Notes: generated by a model from the sequence alone, not told the origin. A DNA stretch of 64,000 nucleotides from Caldilineaceae bacterium (GCA_020634755.1 JACKBC010000007.1:1-64000), one strand, 5' to 3'; counted from the first letter of the stretch, positions 15,689 through 26,599 are shown. Translations and numbers: made by a program.

Positions 15689-16794
15689 CGTCACAGACCA
15701 CAAGGTCCGCCAACCCAACCGTGTCGCGCGTGCGACTGGAGCGCCGCTTGGAGCAGCCGCGTTGGCTGCAAATTATGTCGCCCATTATCTTATTGGGCGT
15801 GGCTCTGCTTTTTGGGGCGGTGCTATTGCGCATGGTGGGGGCCAATCCGTGGGCCGTTTATAGCCGCATGGCCGGTTTGGCCTTTGGGGATGCGTACGGC
15901 TGGTCGGATACAACGCTCAAGGCGACGCCGTTGATTTTGGCCGGATTGGGCGTTTCGTTGGCCTTTCGCATGCGGTTGTGGAACATTGGCGCCGAAGGAC
16001 AGCTCTTTATTGGCGCCTGGTTTGCCACCGGTGTGGCGCTGCATCTGCTGCCGGAAACCACGCCGCAGCCGCTTATGCTGCTGGTGATGGCGGTAGCGGG
16101 CTTTGTGGGCGGTGCGCTGTGGGGCGGCATTCCGGGGGTGCTCAAGGCGCGGCTCAACGTCAATGAGATTATTACGTCGCTGATGCTCAACTATGTGGCC
16201 ATTTTTTGGAACAACTACTTTATTTACGGCCCGTGGAGCCAGCGCGGCTTTGGGCTTTCGCCCCAGTTTCCACGCACGGCTTGGTTGCCCCGCTTTACGG
16301 ACTATGCCGAACAGTTTCCCTTTTTGCGCGGCATTACGGCCCATTTTGGCATCTTTCTGGCGCTGATTTTGGCCATTGTGCTTTGGTGGGTGTTGCGCCA
16401 GACCAAATGGGGGTTTGAGATTCGCGTGCTGGGCGACAATCCGCAAGCGGCCAACTATGCCGGCATTAACATTGTGCGCAATACGGTGCTGATTATGATG
16501 CTGAGCGGCGGGCTGGCCGGGCTGGCCGGTATGAGCGAAGTGGCGGGCGTGGTGCATCGTTTGCAAGAGCGCTTTTCGCCTGGCTATGGCTTTACGGCCA
16601 TTATTGTAGCCTGGCTGGCTAAACTTAACCCGCTGGCCATTGTACTGGTGTCCTATCTATTTGCCGGCCTGCTGGTTGGCGGCGATGCCATTCAGCCTGC
16701 CGGTATTGCCCAGATGCTGCAAGGTGTGATCCTGTTTGTCATGGTGGGGGGCGAGATGTTATTGCAGTATCGAGTTCGGTTTGGGCAGGTGTGA
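15685..16794 (+). CDS. Bmp-type ABC transporter permease 1
   Basis: A 369-residue integral membrane protein of the BPD-transp-2 family (YufP/NupB-like). It has a short basic N-terminus, about nine or ten hydrophobic segments, and the family blocks MRLWNIGAEGQLFIGAW, LNVNEIITSLMLNYVA and WGFEIRVLGDNPQAANYAGI. The start overlaps the ATPase stop (ATGA). Together with the next gene it forms the transmembrane channel for the receptor at 12721. Confidence 0.92.
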   Translation: MTSQTTRSANPTVSRVRLERRLEQPRWLQIMSPIILLGVALLFGAVLLRMVGANPWAVYSRMAGLAFGDAYGWSDTTLKATPLILAGLGVSLAFRMRLWNIGAEGQLFIGAWFATGVALHLLPETTPQPLMLLVMAVAGFVGGALWGGIPGVLKARLNVNEIITSLMLNYVAIFWNNYFIYGPWSQRGFGLSPQFPRTAWLPRFTDYAEQFPFLRGITAHFGIFLALILAIVLWWVLRQTKWGFEIRVLGDNPQAANYAGINIVRNTVLIMMLSGGLAGLAGMSEVAGVVHRLQERFSPGYGFTAIIVAWLAKLNPLAIVLVSYLFAGLLVGGDAIQPAGIAQMLQGVILFVMVGGEMLLQYRVRFGQV

Positions 16795-16810
16795 AGAAGG
16801 GAAATATTGC

Positions 16811-17761
16811 GTGGAAATGGCATTTTTAATCAACCTTCTCTCTGCCGGTATCCGCTCGGGCACGGCCATCCTCTTTGCCACGGTGGGCGAGATTTTGGCC
16901 GAGCGGGCCGGCGTACTCAACTTGGGCGTCGAAGGGATGATGCTCATGGGTGCGGTGACGGCGTATGGTGTGGCGTATAGCACGGGGAGCGCGTGGGTGG
17001 GGCTGCTGGCAGCGGCGGCCATGGGCGGCCTACTGGCGCTGCTGCACGCGTTTGTCACGATTACGCTGCGGGCGGACCAGGTGGTGAGCGGGCTGGCGCT
17101 GACCTTTTTGGGCTCGGGGCTGAGCGCCGTGGTGGGCGCGCCGCTGGTCGAGGTGGCGCAGGCGCCGCGGCTGCCGGCGTTTAACATTCCGCTGCTGGCC
17201 GATTTGCCGGTGTTGGGGCCGATTCTATTTCAACACAACGTTATGGTCTATATTGGATTTCTGTTGGCGCCGCTGGCCTGGTTTTACGTGTTTCGCACGC
17301 GGCCGGGTATGGAACTGCGCGCCGTGGGAGAATATCCGGCGGCGGCGGACGTAATGGGCGTGAGCGTTTATCGAACCCGCTATCTATATGTGGTGGTGGG
17401 CGGCGTTTTTGCCGGCATTGCTGGCGCCGCGTTGAGCTTGGCCATTACGCCGCTGTGGGTGGAAGGGTTAACGGCCGGTCAAGGTTGGATCGCAGTGGGG
17501 CTGGTTATCTTTGCCGGCTGGAATCCCCTGCGGGCGGCGCTGGGATCGTATCTGTTTGGCGCCATCCGCCGCCTGCCGCTCGATTTGCAAAATGTGGGCT
17601 TCTTTTTGCGTAACCCCACTTATGGCTATTTTATGAATATGCTGCCCTATCTCTTTACCATTGCCGTGCTGGTCATCGGTTCGCGCGAGGCCATGCGGCG
17701 GCGCGTGGGGGCGCCGGCCGCGCTGGGGCAGCCCTATGTACGCGAAGAGCGAGGCAAGTAG
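16811..17761 (+). CDS. Bmp-type ABC transporter permease 2
   Basis: About 316 residues, the second channel subunit (YufQ/NupC-like). It shows FATVGEILAERAGVLNLGVE, GMMLMGAVTAYG and the cytoplasmic loop FRTRPGMELRAVGEYPAAAD. The start is taken as GTG 16811 because AAGGGA lies about 8-10 bases before it; ATG 16817 is the alternative, two codons in. An upstream extension of the frame would overlap the previous permease by 59 bases and is unlikely. It is the last gene of the uptake operon and is followed after 1 base by an unrelated membrane hydrolase-like gene, which may be co-transcribed. Confidence 0.9.
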   Translation: MEMAFLINLLSAGIRSGTAILFATVGEILAERAGVLNLGVEGMMLMGAVTAYGVAYSTGSAWVGLLAAAAMGGLLALLHAFVTITLRADQVVSGLALTFLGSGLSAVVGAPLVEVAQAPRLPAFNIPLLADLPVLGPILFQHNVMVYIGFLLAPLAWFYVFRTRPGMELRAVGEYPAAADVMGVSVYRTRYLYVVVGGVFAGIAGAALSLAITPLWVEGLTAGQGWIAVGLVIFAGWNPLRAALGSYLFGAIRRLPLDLQNVGFFLRNPTYGYFMNMLPYLFTIAVLVIGSREAMRRRVGAPAALGQPYVREERGK

Positions 17762-17762
17762 C

Positions 17763-18302
17763 ATGTTGCCCAATTCGCATGTGGCCTATAGCTGGCTGGC
17801 GCTCAGCGTGGCGCAGGAAAAGTTCGACGTGGCGCCCGATGCCGATTATCGGCTGATTGCCCTGAGCGCTATGGGGTCGGATCTGGTGGATAAACCGCTG
17901 GCCTGGGCCTATTTTTACCGCCGCTACAAAGCGGCGGTACTTTTTGCCCACACCCTTATTGCCTATCTGTGCGTATTCTGGTGGGGACTCCGCACGCAGC
18001 CGGCGCGACGCGTCTATGTGTGGGCCTTTCTCGGTCACGCGTTGTTGGACCGCATCTGGCTCTTTCACGACACGTTCTATTGGCCGCTGCGCGGCTGGCG
18101 CTTTCACGTGTGGGGCAAACAGGGGTCCGAACAGGAGAAAATTGGGCTGGCCTATTGGGTTGCCTTTACGCGGCGGCCCGAGCTGTGGATTTGGGAAGTA
18201 GGTGGGCTGCTGGCGCTGATGCTCTTTGTCTGGCGGCATCAGCTGTATCGGCCCCAGCGCCTGCTGAAATTTGTGTTGACCGGCCGCGTAGATTTTACTT
18301 AA
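17763..18302 (+). CDS. YdjM-like membrane-bound metal-dependent hydrolase (tentative)
   Basis: About 179 residues. The pattern of histidines and aspartates fits the YdjM/DUF457 family: SHVAYSW near the start, AMGSDLVDKPLAW, AHTLIAYL and LGHALLDRIWLFHD, with hydrophobic stretches between. These proteins are thought to be inner-membrane metallohydrolases; the substrate is unknown. The ATG at 17763 begins 1 base after the permease stop, with GAGG about 9 bases upstream inside that gene. It could be the last member of the Bmp operon, or simply close packing. The assignment rests on motif spacing only. Confidence 0.6.
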   Translation: MLPNSHVAYSWLALSVAQEKFDVAPDADYRLIALSAMGSDLVDKPLAWAYFYRRYKAAVLFAHTLIAYLCVFWWGLRTQPARRVYVWAFLGHALLDRIWLFHDTFYWPLRGWRFHVWGKQGSEQEKIGLAYWVAFTRRPELWIWEVGGLLALMLFVWRHQLYRPQRLLKFVLTGRVDFT

Positions 18303-18340
18303 AGCATTTACCATTTTGCTCCCGCAATTGTGGAAAGTTT

Positions 18341-19618
18341 ATGACGAATAGACAACCAGCGCGGCCGGGGCGGCGCGTGCTGCGCAATGCCGGCGCGCTA
18401 ACTGGCTCGAACTTGTGGCGCATCGGCGTGAGTTTTGGGCTGCAACTGCTGGTGGCGCGGTGGTTGGGCACAGTGGCGTTGGGGCAATATACGGTGGCAT
18501 TGGCCTGGCTAAATGTGGCGCAGGTGGTCAGTGAATTGGGATTGCAAAGCTTGCTGGTGCGCGATCTGGCGCAGACGCCCCACTTGCGGCAGGGCTATTT
18601 TCGGCTGGCGTTGACGGTGCAATTGGGGGCTGCCGTGCTGATCTGCCTCTGCCTGTTGGGGTTAGGCTGGCTGTTGCCGATTTCATCCACGTTGCGGCTT
18701 TCGCTGGGGTTGGCCGGGCTTACGTTGCCGGCGTATGCCATCACATCGGTGTGCCAGACCTTTTTCCAAGCGGGCGAGCGCATGGAATTGGTCATGGTGA
18801 TCGAGGTCATCATCAACACGCTGATTGTGGGGCTGAGCGTGTTGGCCATTGGGCTGGGCGGCGCCGTACCCGCGCTCATGGGCGTCATGGTGATCACGCA
18901 GATCGTGTCCGCGTTGCTCTGTCTGTTTTGGCTACAGCGCAGCGAGCTTCTGGCTGCTCCGCAAGCCGCGCCCGCACAAAAAGAGCCTACGCCGGCGCCA
19001 ACGATTGTGTGGCGGCAAGTTGCGCCTTTTTATGGCCAAACTTTGGCGGATGTACTTTTGCAGCGGGTGGATATTTTGCTGCTCAGCATGATGGGCAATC
19101 CCACTATCACCGGAATTTACAGTGCCGCCTATAGCGTGGTGCGGGTCTTGTGGAAGGTCATCCAGAGCTACTGGCGGGCCTTTTATCCCACCTTGAGCCG
19201 GCTGGCGTTGACGCAAAATGCGCGTTTTCGCCAACTTTGCCGGAACGGGCTGCATTATGGATTGGTGCTGGTGCTGCTGGGCGTGGCCGTCAGCTTGCTG
19301 CTGGCGGATTGGCTTTTGCCGCTGATCCTGGGGGCGGAAGGCGCCGCATCTGTGCCGGCCTTTGGCGCTTTGATCTGGTCATCCCCTTTCTTTTTTATTG
19401 AAATGTACGCCGTGATCGTGCTCATGGTGGATCATCAGCCGCGGCTGAGCCTGCTGCTGACGACGGTTCACTTGGCGGCAGTGATTGTGCTGTTGCCGCT
19501 GCTGGCCGCTCATTTTGGTGCGCTGGGGGCTGCCTGGGCGGCCACGGCGGCCAGCCTGCTGGGCGCTTTGGTCAGTGTGGGATTGGTTTGGCGCAGAAAT
19601 TTGCCCGTGCTGCGCTAA
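18341..19618 (+). CDS. Oligosaccharide flippase family protein (Wzx-like)
   Basis: About 425 residues and about 12 membrane segments with the MATE/MOP flippase pattern. The N-terminal GALTGSNLWRIGVSFGLQLL and LGTVALGQYTVALAWLNVA blocks correspond to the first two helices of Wzx/RfbX proteins, and SVCQTFFQAGERM is a typical loop. Such proteins flip lipid-linked sugar units across the membrane. The frame stays open upstream to 17969, but that part overlaps the preceding gene; the ATG at 18341 gives the normal N-terminus. It opens the glycan island and is followed by a glycosyltransferase. Confidence 0.87.
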   Translation: MTNRQPARPGRRVLRNAGALTGSNLWRIGVSFGLQLLVARWLGTVALGQYTVALAWLNVAQVVSELGLQSLLVRDLAQTPHLRQGYFRLALTVQLGAAVLICLCLLGLGWLLPISSTLRLSLGLAGLTLPAYAITSVCQTFFQAGERMELVMVIEVIINTLIVGLSVLAIGLGGAVPALMGVMVITQIVSALLCLFWLQRSELLAAPQAAPAQKEPTPAPTIVWRQVAPFYGQTLADVLLQRVDILLLSMMGNPTITGIYSAAYSVVRVLWKVIQSYWRAFYPTLSRLALTQNARFRQLCRNGLHYGLVLVLLGVAVSLLLADWLLPLILGAEGAASVPAFGALIWSSPFFFIEMYAVIVLMVDHQPRLSLLLTTVHLAAVIVLLPLLAAHFGALGAAWAATAASLLGALVSVGLVWRRNLPVLR

Positions 19619-19853
19619 GATGATCAGGAGTTCTGTCGATTTTGTAGCATGTTTGTAGCATGGCAGCAAGCAAAAAATATTCTGTACGTAGCCAAGGCGT
19701 CTGGCTTGCCGCCCGCGTGACGTGTTAAATATGTACAAAATAGAGCAGCAATTAATTTGGCCGTGCGGATGGGATGCTATAAACTCTGGAGTTGCATTTG
19801 GCATCAGCTTGATGCATTTGTGAAAGCAATGATGAGATCGCACTCTGGATTGG

Positions 19854-21197
<1,344 letters not shown>

Positions 21198-21224
21198 AGA
21201 AGAGTGTAGTTTTAAAGGAGAAAA

Positions 21225-21410
21225 ATGATCATGTCTAAACTGATGCCTAAGCGAATTAATTGGTATTTGGCTGCTTGCATGCTCTTAGGTCTGTCGATGT
21301 TTCACCTGATCTCAGGGGGAGAATCGACCCCTGCGCACGCCCAGACGCTTCCCGGCATTGAAGTGAAGATGAGCCTTTTCTTACCGATTGCGAAAAACGG
21401 CGTACGCTAA
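21225..21410 (+). CDS. Small secreted peptide with a C-terminal FLPIAKNG motif
   Basis: A 61-residue peptide with a basic start, a hydrophobic stretch (YLAACMLLGLSMFHLI), a plausible signal cleavage after PAHAQ, and only about 20 mature residues ending SLFLPIAKNGVR. The ending matches the YLPIAKK end of the secreted protein at 25004 and the YLPITLN segment near the N-terminus of the protein at 21916. GGAG precedes the ATG by 5 bases and a strong terminator follows at 21417, so it is very likely a real expressed unit. Function unknown; it may be an anchor or recognition tag without its carrier, or the remnant of a longer gene. Confidence 0.65.
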   Translation: MIMSKLMPKRINWYLAACMLLGLSMFHLISGGESTPAHAQTLPGIEVKMSLFLPIAKNGVR

Positions 21411-21416
21411 GTTTTT

Positions 21417-21468
21417 AAATGGTTTGCGGGATGCCTGGGTTGATTGCATCCCGCAAACCATTTTTATT
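21417..21468 (+). terminator. Rho-independent terminator after the small peptide gene
   Basis: AAATGGTTTGCGGGATGC pairs perfectly over 18 bp with GCATCCCGCAAACCATTT across an 11-nt loop, followed by TTATTT. It lies 7 bases past the stop codon. Confidence 0.88.
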
Positions 21469-21681
21469 TCCACTCAGGGTCTGTCCAAGAATGAAAATAC
21501 CCATTTTGCATGTAAGAAAGCTGCCGCAACAAGCGGGAGCCATGCCAGAGCGAAGAGTCCATTGGGATGGATAGTTATATTTCTGGAATGGCCGCAATAT
21601 GCAGGCGGCGCTTCATCTAGTGCCGCAAAAATGAAGCGGCCAGACAACTGGTACACGACGGCCTAAGTTCGCCTACGGTTA

Positions 21682-21714
21682 AGAAGTTCGACTTCTCCGA
21701 GAAGTCGAACTTCT
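21682..21714. repeat. 33-bp perfect palindrome
   Basis: AGAAGTTCGACTTCTC, one C, then GAGAAGTCGAACTTCT. Each arm is itself nearly palindromic (AGAAGT-TCG-ACTTCT). It may be a protein-binding site or a small palindromic repeat; there is no T-run. Confidence 0.55.
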
Positions 21715-21807
21715 GACGCCACGGCCAGCCATCGGTTTATTTATGCCGTTGTGTACTAGCAACTTTGCCAGAGAGTGATTTAGTTACCAAAAATGTTTAT
21801 TGTACAT

Positions 21808-21888
21808 GATTTACGCAGCGTCCGTAGCGCCAAGCGCGCAAAGTATTGCCATCAAGGGTTCTTGAACTCAAAGCTTGCGTAAGTCCTA
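21808..21888. repeat. Family A inverted-repeat element, copy 4
   Basis: The left end is ATTTACGCAGCG and the right end AAGCTTGCGTAAGTCCTA. It ends 28 bases before the start of the secreted protein at 21916. The interior is diverged from other copies. Confidence 0.7.
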
Positions 21889-21915
21889 TTGTAAATGGAG
21901 GACTGAGTAAAATTT

Positions 21916-23229
21916 ATGTCAGGTAAGCGTCATGGTTTTAAGATTAAAAGTTGGGCCACGCTCCTTGTGGTATTGGGCGTCTTATTGGCGGCCATGAAGA
22001 CACCTACGGTTTGGGCGGCGCCGCGGGCAGTTGATGATGAAGGAACGGCCACCGACGTCTATTTGCCGATTACGTTGAATCAGCAGCCGCTGGCCAACCG
22101 CATTGGGTTTGGGATTACGGGCGGTCAAGTACTGAATGATTTTACCAATTCATCTCAGTTAAAGGCCGGCATCTATCTGGACTGGCTGACGCGCGGCACT
22201 CCTACACGCCCGGATGGTATTCAGTATGCGCAGATGGTGCGCGTGCATCAAAAGTTGGAATGTGGCGATCGCTGGAATTACGATCGCGTGACGTGTCCCT
22301 ATGTACAGCCGACCGACCAGGAAAGCTCCTATAATTTTTGGCCCAGCGAAGCTACGATTAAGACAATTGCGCAAGCCAATCGGGGTTCTCTGTGGCTGGT
22401 TGGCAATGAGATAGAACGCAAGGATTGGTTGGACTGCGGCCCACGCGACGCTGCCGGCAACTGCATTGACCCCAAAAGCATTGGACAGGATGAAATTTTG
22501 CCGGAAACCTATGCCATTGCTTATCATCAGGTCTATAATATTATCAAAGCGGCGGACCCCACGGCGCAGGTGGCCATTGGCGGCGTGATCCAGGCGACGC
22601 CGCTGCGGCTGGAGTATTTGACGCGGATTTGGGATTATTATGAACAGAAATATGGCGAAGAGATGCCGGTGGATGTTTGGAATTTCCACTCGTTTATTTT
22701 ACCGGAAAAGCTAAATGGCGGTGGCGCCGAAATTCCTACCGGCTTGGATGCAACCGAGGGTGCTTATAGTGATCTCAGCATTTGCAACACGTATAAGCCT
22801 AAGGACGACCCAACACCCTTCAGTTGCGAAATTCATATTGATATTGACGTGATCGACGAGCAGGTGCGCGCCCTGCGCCAGTGGATGAAGGACCGGGGGC
22901 AGCAGGAGAAACCGTTGATTAATTCAGAATATGGCGCCCTATTTCCCAATACGTATATGGGCATTGATCCCGCTGACGCCGCGCGGATTCACAACTTTAT
23001 GCTGGGGACCTTTGACTACTTTCTGAATACCAAAGATTGCGATTTGGGTTGGCATGCTGATGACTGTCGCTTGGTGCAACGCTGGGTTTGGTACAGCTTG
23101 GAAAATCGCTATGCCGCGGTGAATCCATATACAACGCTGTTGAATCCGGACACGGGAGAGCTGACCGAAGCCGGCCAAAAGTTCCGCCAATATGCCATAG
23201 ATCACTATGGCGACATGGCGCTGCCCTGA
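21916..23229 (+). CDS. Secreted glycoside-hydrolase-like protein (clan GH-A style), copy 1
   Basis: A 437-residue exported protein with a signal segment near residues 13-35 and then a YLPITLN motif. The body has two hallmarks of retaining clan GH-A enzymes: LWLVGNEIE, with a possible acid/base Glu165, and LINSEYGALFP, with a possible nucleophile Glu338. Other segments (YHQVYNIIKAADPTAQVAIG, DVWNFHSFIL) fit a TIM-barrel hydrolase. A paralogue with the same two motifs lies at 25004. No specific family can be named. It may trim or remodel the exported polysaccharide. The next gene starts 6 bases after its stop. A distant GGAGGA lies upstream of the ATG, close to the family A element. Confidence 0.7.
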   Translation: MSGKRHGFKIKSWATLLVVLGVLLAAMKTPTVWAAPRAVDDEGTATDVYLPITLNQQPLANRIGFGITGGQVLNDFTNSSQLKAGIYLDWLTRGTPTRPDGIQYAQMVRVHQKLECGDRWNYDRVTCPYVQPTDQESSYNFWPSEATIKTIAQANRGSLWLVGNEIERKDWLDCGPRDAAGNCIDPKSIGQDEILPETYAIAYHQVYNIIKAADPTAQVAIGGVIQATPLRLEYLTRIWDYYEQKYGEEMPVDVWNFHSFILPEKLNGGGAEIPTGLDATEGAYSDLSICNTYKPKDDPTPFSCEIHIDIDVIDEQVRALRQWMKDRGQQEKPLINSEYGALFPNTYMGIDPADAARIHNFMLGTFDYFLNTKDCDLGWHADDCRLVQRWVWYSLENRYAAVNPYTTLLNPDTGELTEAGQKFRQYAIDHYGDMALP

Positions 23230-23235
23230 TCATTC

Positions 23236-24720
23236 ATGCCAAAATTGCACGAAACGCCGTTGACCATATGGAGCAGTCTGGCCATCGGTGTGTTGGGAAT
23301 TGTCATCGTTTTGTGGTGTACCAGACCCATTCTGGTACGCCAGAATCTCAATGATGATAGCTACATTACGCTAACGTATGCTAAAAATCTGGCGCAGGGG
23401 GCTGGCTTTGTCTATAACCACCCGCCGGCTACATTGGGCACCACCACGCCGCTCTTTACCCTGCTCTGTGCAGTGGGCGCCCGTTTTGCGCCCTTTCTAG
23501 ATGTGGCGGATGTAGCAGTAATAAGCAGTATTGCAGCCTGGCTCATAGCGGCCGGGCTGCTTTTTGTCTGTTTGCGGCAGGTGGGGATGGCCGTTCTGCC
23601 GGCGGCCGTGGCTGCCGCTGTGCAGCTATTTTTGGTGCGCGCTTGGCTGCCATATATCGGCATGGAGATCTGGCTCTTTCAGCTGCTGCTGCTGCTCACG
23701 CTCTATTTGTGGCTGTTGGAAAGGCCGCTGGCCGTGGGGATTTGCGTGGCGCTGTTGGCGCTGACCCGCGGCGAAGGCGCGCTGCTGGGGTTGATGATAG
23801 GCGTTTATTACGTGGCGCGTGAGCGCGCAAAGCTTTTGCCCTTTGTGGGCGGAGGCCTATTGGTCAGCCTGCTCTGGATGGCGTATGCGCTGCCTACATT
23901 TGGCACGGTGATTCCCAACACGTTGGCCGCCAAGCAAGCCCAGGCGCATCTGCCATCGGCCCGCGCTTTTTTAGAACGAATCCCCACTGATCTGATACAC
24001 TATGTCAGCACGTTCGGCATTGGCGGCTGGGGGTTGACCCATCCGTGGCTCAACGTGGTCTGGTTGTTGGCGATTGCTGGGCTTTGGTGGATGTGGCGTC
24101 GCTATCGGCCGCTGTTGCTGCTGCCGGTTTGGGCGCTGACCTATCTGCTGGCCTATGCATGGATTAATCCAAACGCCTATGCGTGGTACGTACTGCATCT
24201 GGTCTTTGTGCTGCATGTGGTTTGCAGCCTGGCGTTGGCCATGCTGGTGGAGTGGAGCTGTGCGGCCCGCGGGGGCAAACGGTGGCAGGCCGTGGGCGCA
24301 ATTGTCGTGCTGGCCGCGCTTTTCTTATATACTGATGTGAATTACGCCGTCACTCAGGCAGCCCACTATGCTGGGGACAGCCGCGCCAGTACCTATCGCG
24401 CCTTGACCGATTGGTTGCGCACAAACACAACTGCCCAGGAGAGTGTTGCCTATATTGAAATCGGTTATCTTGGCTATTTTAGCCAAAATCGCATTGTGGA
24501 TCTGGCTGGTTTAGTGGACCCCGCCGTGACGGCCCATATTGCATCTGACGGTTTTAGCTGGGGGTTTGAGGCGTACCATCCAGACTATTATGTGGATAAT
24601 CCGGCCTTTGATTGGGCGCTGGGCGATCTGCGTCCGCAGCTGGCCGATTATGAAGAGCGTTTTGTGATTGAAGGGTTTGATGACGCACCCAATATCCGCA
24701 TTTTGCAGCGTAAAGAGTGA
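23236..24720 (+). CDS. GT39-like multi-pass membrane glycosyltransferase
   Basis: A 494-residue membrane protein with about ten helices. It carries NDDSYITLTYAKNLAQGAGF near residue 40, the early acidic motif seen in GT-C/ArnT-like enzymes, then PATLGTTTPLFTLL. After the last helix comes a soluble end with AYIEIGYLGYFSQNRIVDL, common in this group. GT-C enzymes use lipid-phosphate sugars on the outer face. It starts 6 bases after the upstream secreted protein gene, so the two are likely co-expressed and may act on the same surface glycan or glycoprotein. Confidence 0.75.
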   Translation: MPKLHETPLTIWSSLAIGVLGIVIVLWCTRPILVRQNLNDDSYITLTYAKNLAQGAGFVYNHPPATLGTTTPLFTLLCAVGARFAPFLDVADVAVISSIAAWLIAAGLLFVCLRQVGMAVLPAAVAAAVQLFLVRAWLPYIGMEIWLFQLLLLLTLYLWLLERPLAVGICVALLALTRGEGALLGLMIGVYYVARERAKLLPFVGGGLLVSLLWMAYALPTFGTVIPNTLAAKQAQAHLPSARAFLERIPTDLIHYVSTFGIGGWGLTHPWLNVVWLLAIAGLWWMWRRYRPLLLLPVWALTYLLAYAWINPNAYAWYVLHLVFVLHVVCSLALAMLVEWSCAARGGKRWQAVGAIVVLAALFLYTDVNYAVTQAAHYAGDSRASTYRALTDWLRTNTTAQESVAYIEIGYLGYFSQNRIVDLAGLVDPAVTAHIASDGFSWGFEAYHPDYYVDNPAFDWALGDLRPQLADYEERFVIEGFDDAPNIRILQRKE

Positions 24721-24877
24721 AGATTCCGCTGCTGTGGCTACCCAAGCTGATTGGAGCCGGTAGGCCAATGGTGAGATCCATTGGGCGCCTGGATGGCTAT
24801 AAATTCTCGCTTGGGGGAATGGTATTATTTATGGCTTTTGCAGAGCCAACTGGGATACGTTGAGACAAAGAAGCATG

Positions 24878-24970
24878 ACTTACGCCGCGCCTATGGATTG
24901 CCAGGAAAAACATACTAGGAAAAGCATACAGTGTTTACCAAACAAGTTTTACCGCGGCTTGCGTAAGTCC
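24878..24970. repeat. Family A inverted-repeat element, copy 5
   Basis: The left end GACTTACGCCGCGCCTATGG is followed by the conserved block ATTGCCAGGA; the right end is GCGGCTTGCGTAAGTCC. It ends 34 bases before the start codon at 25004. Confidence 0.78.
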
Positions 24971-25003
24971 TTATGTGTAGAGACAAAGTAGAGTAGAACG
25001 ACC

Positions 25004-26548
25004 ATGGAAAAGAGAAGAGCATTATTGATCGCTGTTTGTCTTGCATTTGTGGGATTGGGGTGGCTATACACGCCAAAAGTCGCTTGGGCCGATGATCCGG
25101 CGCCGCTCTGCCGTTTTGGCGTAAATATTAATACGATACATCCGGGGGAAGTGAGCGAAATTAGCAGCTATAACACAGCATCGCTGGGCATTGGCTGGTA
25201 CATCAACTATCATGCCGATGCTACGCCGTCCCGTCCCAATAATATTGACTATACACCCATGGTGCGTCTGGCTGAACAATATGATGAGAGCAGCAATACC
25301 TACTCCTATACGTACGCGCCAAAAGGGCAAGCGCTGCAAGATGTGATTGATGCCAATCCCGGCGCCGACTGGTTTATTGGCAATGAGCCGGATCGTCTCT
25401 ACTATCAGGATTCGATGGTGCCGGAAATGTATGCCGCGGCCTATCACGAACTCTACCACTTGATCAAGGCTGCCGACCCCAAAGCCAGAATTTTTGCGGG
25501 TTCTATTGTGCAGCCCACCGATATTCGGCTGCAATATGTGGACTTGATTCTGCAAAGCTATCAGGCCCAGTTTGGTGAACAGATGCCCGTCGACGGCTGG
25601 AGCATTCACAACTTTATCCTCAATGAACAGGATTGCTCCCGCGTCACCGATGGCTGCTGGGGCGCTGATATTCCGCCCGGCGTAGACGCCCTGTCTGGCT
25701 TGGTCATTGGGCTCAACGAATTGGAGAAGCATCGCGATCTAGAGCTGTTTAAACAGCAGATTCAGCGCTTCCGCGTCTGGATGTCCGAGCGGGGCTATAC
25801 GGGGCTGCCGGTTTACTTGTCAGAGTATGGCGTGCTGCTGCCCGATTGGTACACCAAGCCCAATCCCGATGATCCGGATAACCCAATTCGCCTTTTCCCG
25901 CCGCAGAAGGTGAACGAATTTATGAATGACACCTTTGACTATATGCTTAACGCCGCCGATCCCGTGCTGGGCGATCCAACCGACGATTATCGGCTGATTC
26001 AGCGCTTTTCCTGGTACAGCGTCAACGAAATGACCTATACGCTTCAACCGTCGCCAGCGCCATATCCTGAATATCAATACAATGGCTATCTGTTCAATCC
26101 TACCAATTTTGAGCGTTCGGTCATGGGCGATAACTATGCCGACTATGTGTCGGCCTTGCCAGAGACGGTGGATCTCTATCCGGTTTCGCTGGATGTGTTA
26201 CCGGCGGTGGCCGCGGCTTCCACCGAAGTGACCGCGGTCGTGCGCACCCGCATTGCCAATAGCGGCAATACGCTGGCCAGTCAAACTGCCACGGTGCGCT
26301 TTTTTGAAGGCGACCCCGAGCAGGGCGGTCAGCAGATTGGCGACGACCAAACCATTACGCTCAGCGGCTGTGGCGACAATGTGTCTGTGGAGGTCAGCTG
26401 GAACAATATATCGGCAGACCTGCATGAGATTTTTGTAACCGTAACGCCAGCGGATGGTATTGTCGAAACAAATGGCGCCAACAATGCACGCAGCCAAACG
26501 TTTACGCCGCCCAAAGCGCTGAACTATTTGCCCATTGCAAAAAAATAG
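25004..26548 (+). CDS. Secreted glycoside-hydrolase-like protein with CARDB-type domain, copy 2
   Basis: A 514-residue paralogue of the protein at 21916. It has a signal peptide (about 1-29, ending VAWA), then WFIGNEPDR with Glu128 and PVYLSEYGVLLP with Glu274 as possible catalytic pair. From about residue 390 a beta-rich segment (TVRFFEGDPEQGGQQIGDDQ and EIFVTVTPADG) looks like a CARDB/APHP domain. It ends in LNYLPIAKK, the tag-like motif shared with the 61-residue peptide. The CARDB-like part is absent from copy 1, and the LP motif is C-terminal here but N-terminal there. The Wzm/Wzt exporter genes follow directly. Confidence 0.72.
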   Translation: MEKRRALLIAVCLAFVGLGWLYTPKVAWADDPAPLCRFGVNINTIHPGEVSEISSYNTASLGIGWYINYHADATPSRPNNIDYTPMVRLAEQYDESSNTYSYTYAPKGQALQDVIDANPGADWFIGNEPDRLYYQDSMVPEMYAAAYHELYHLIKAADPKARIFAGSIVQPTDIRLQYVDLILQSYQAQFGEQMPVDGWSIHNFILNEQDCSRVTDGCWGADIPPGVDALSGLVIGLNELEKHRDLELFKQQIQRFRVWMSERGYTGLPVYLSEYGVLLPDWYTKPNPDDPDNPIRLFPPQKVNEFMNDTFDYMLNAADPVLGDPTDDYRLIQRFSWYSVNEMTYTLQPSPAPYPEYQYNGYLFNPTNFERSVMGDNYADYVSALPETVDLYPVSLDVLPAVAAASTEVTAVVRTRIANSGNTLASQTATVRFFEGDPEQGGQQIGDDQTITLSGCGDNVSVEVSWNNISADLHEIFVTVTPADGIVETNGANNARSQTFTPPKALNYLPIAKK

Positions 26549-26599
26549 ATTGCTCCTCCGCTCTTCCCTCTAGCAGAGAAGGCGGGGGAAAGGTAAACC

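Larger units (their letters stand above)
21411..21915. other. Intergenic region, 505 bp
   Basis: After the terminator there is a stretch of about 200 bp with no supported gene, a perfect 33-bp palindrome (21682-21714) and a family A element (21808-21888) just before the secreted GH-like gene. A 92-codon open frame at 21388-21666 starts inside the peptide gene, reads through the terminator and is rejected. Confidence 0.5.

Noticed and set aside
15823..16566. 247-codon minus-strand open frame
   Set aside because: It lies wholly inside the conserved Bmp permease gene and encodes an unlikely His/Gln/Arg-rich peptide.
21388..21666. 92-codon open frame after the small peptide
   Set aside because: It begins inside the peptide gene and runs through a strong terminator; no ribosome site and no recognisable sequence.
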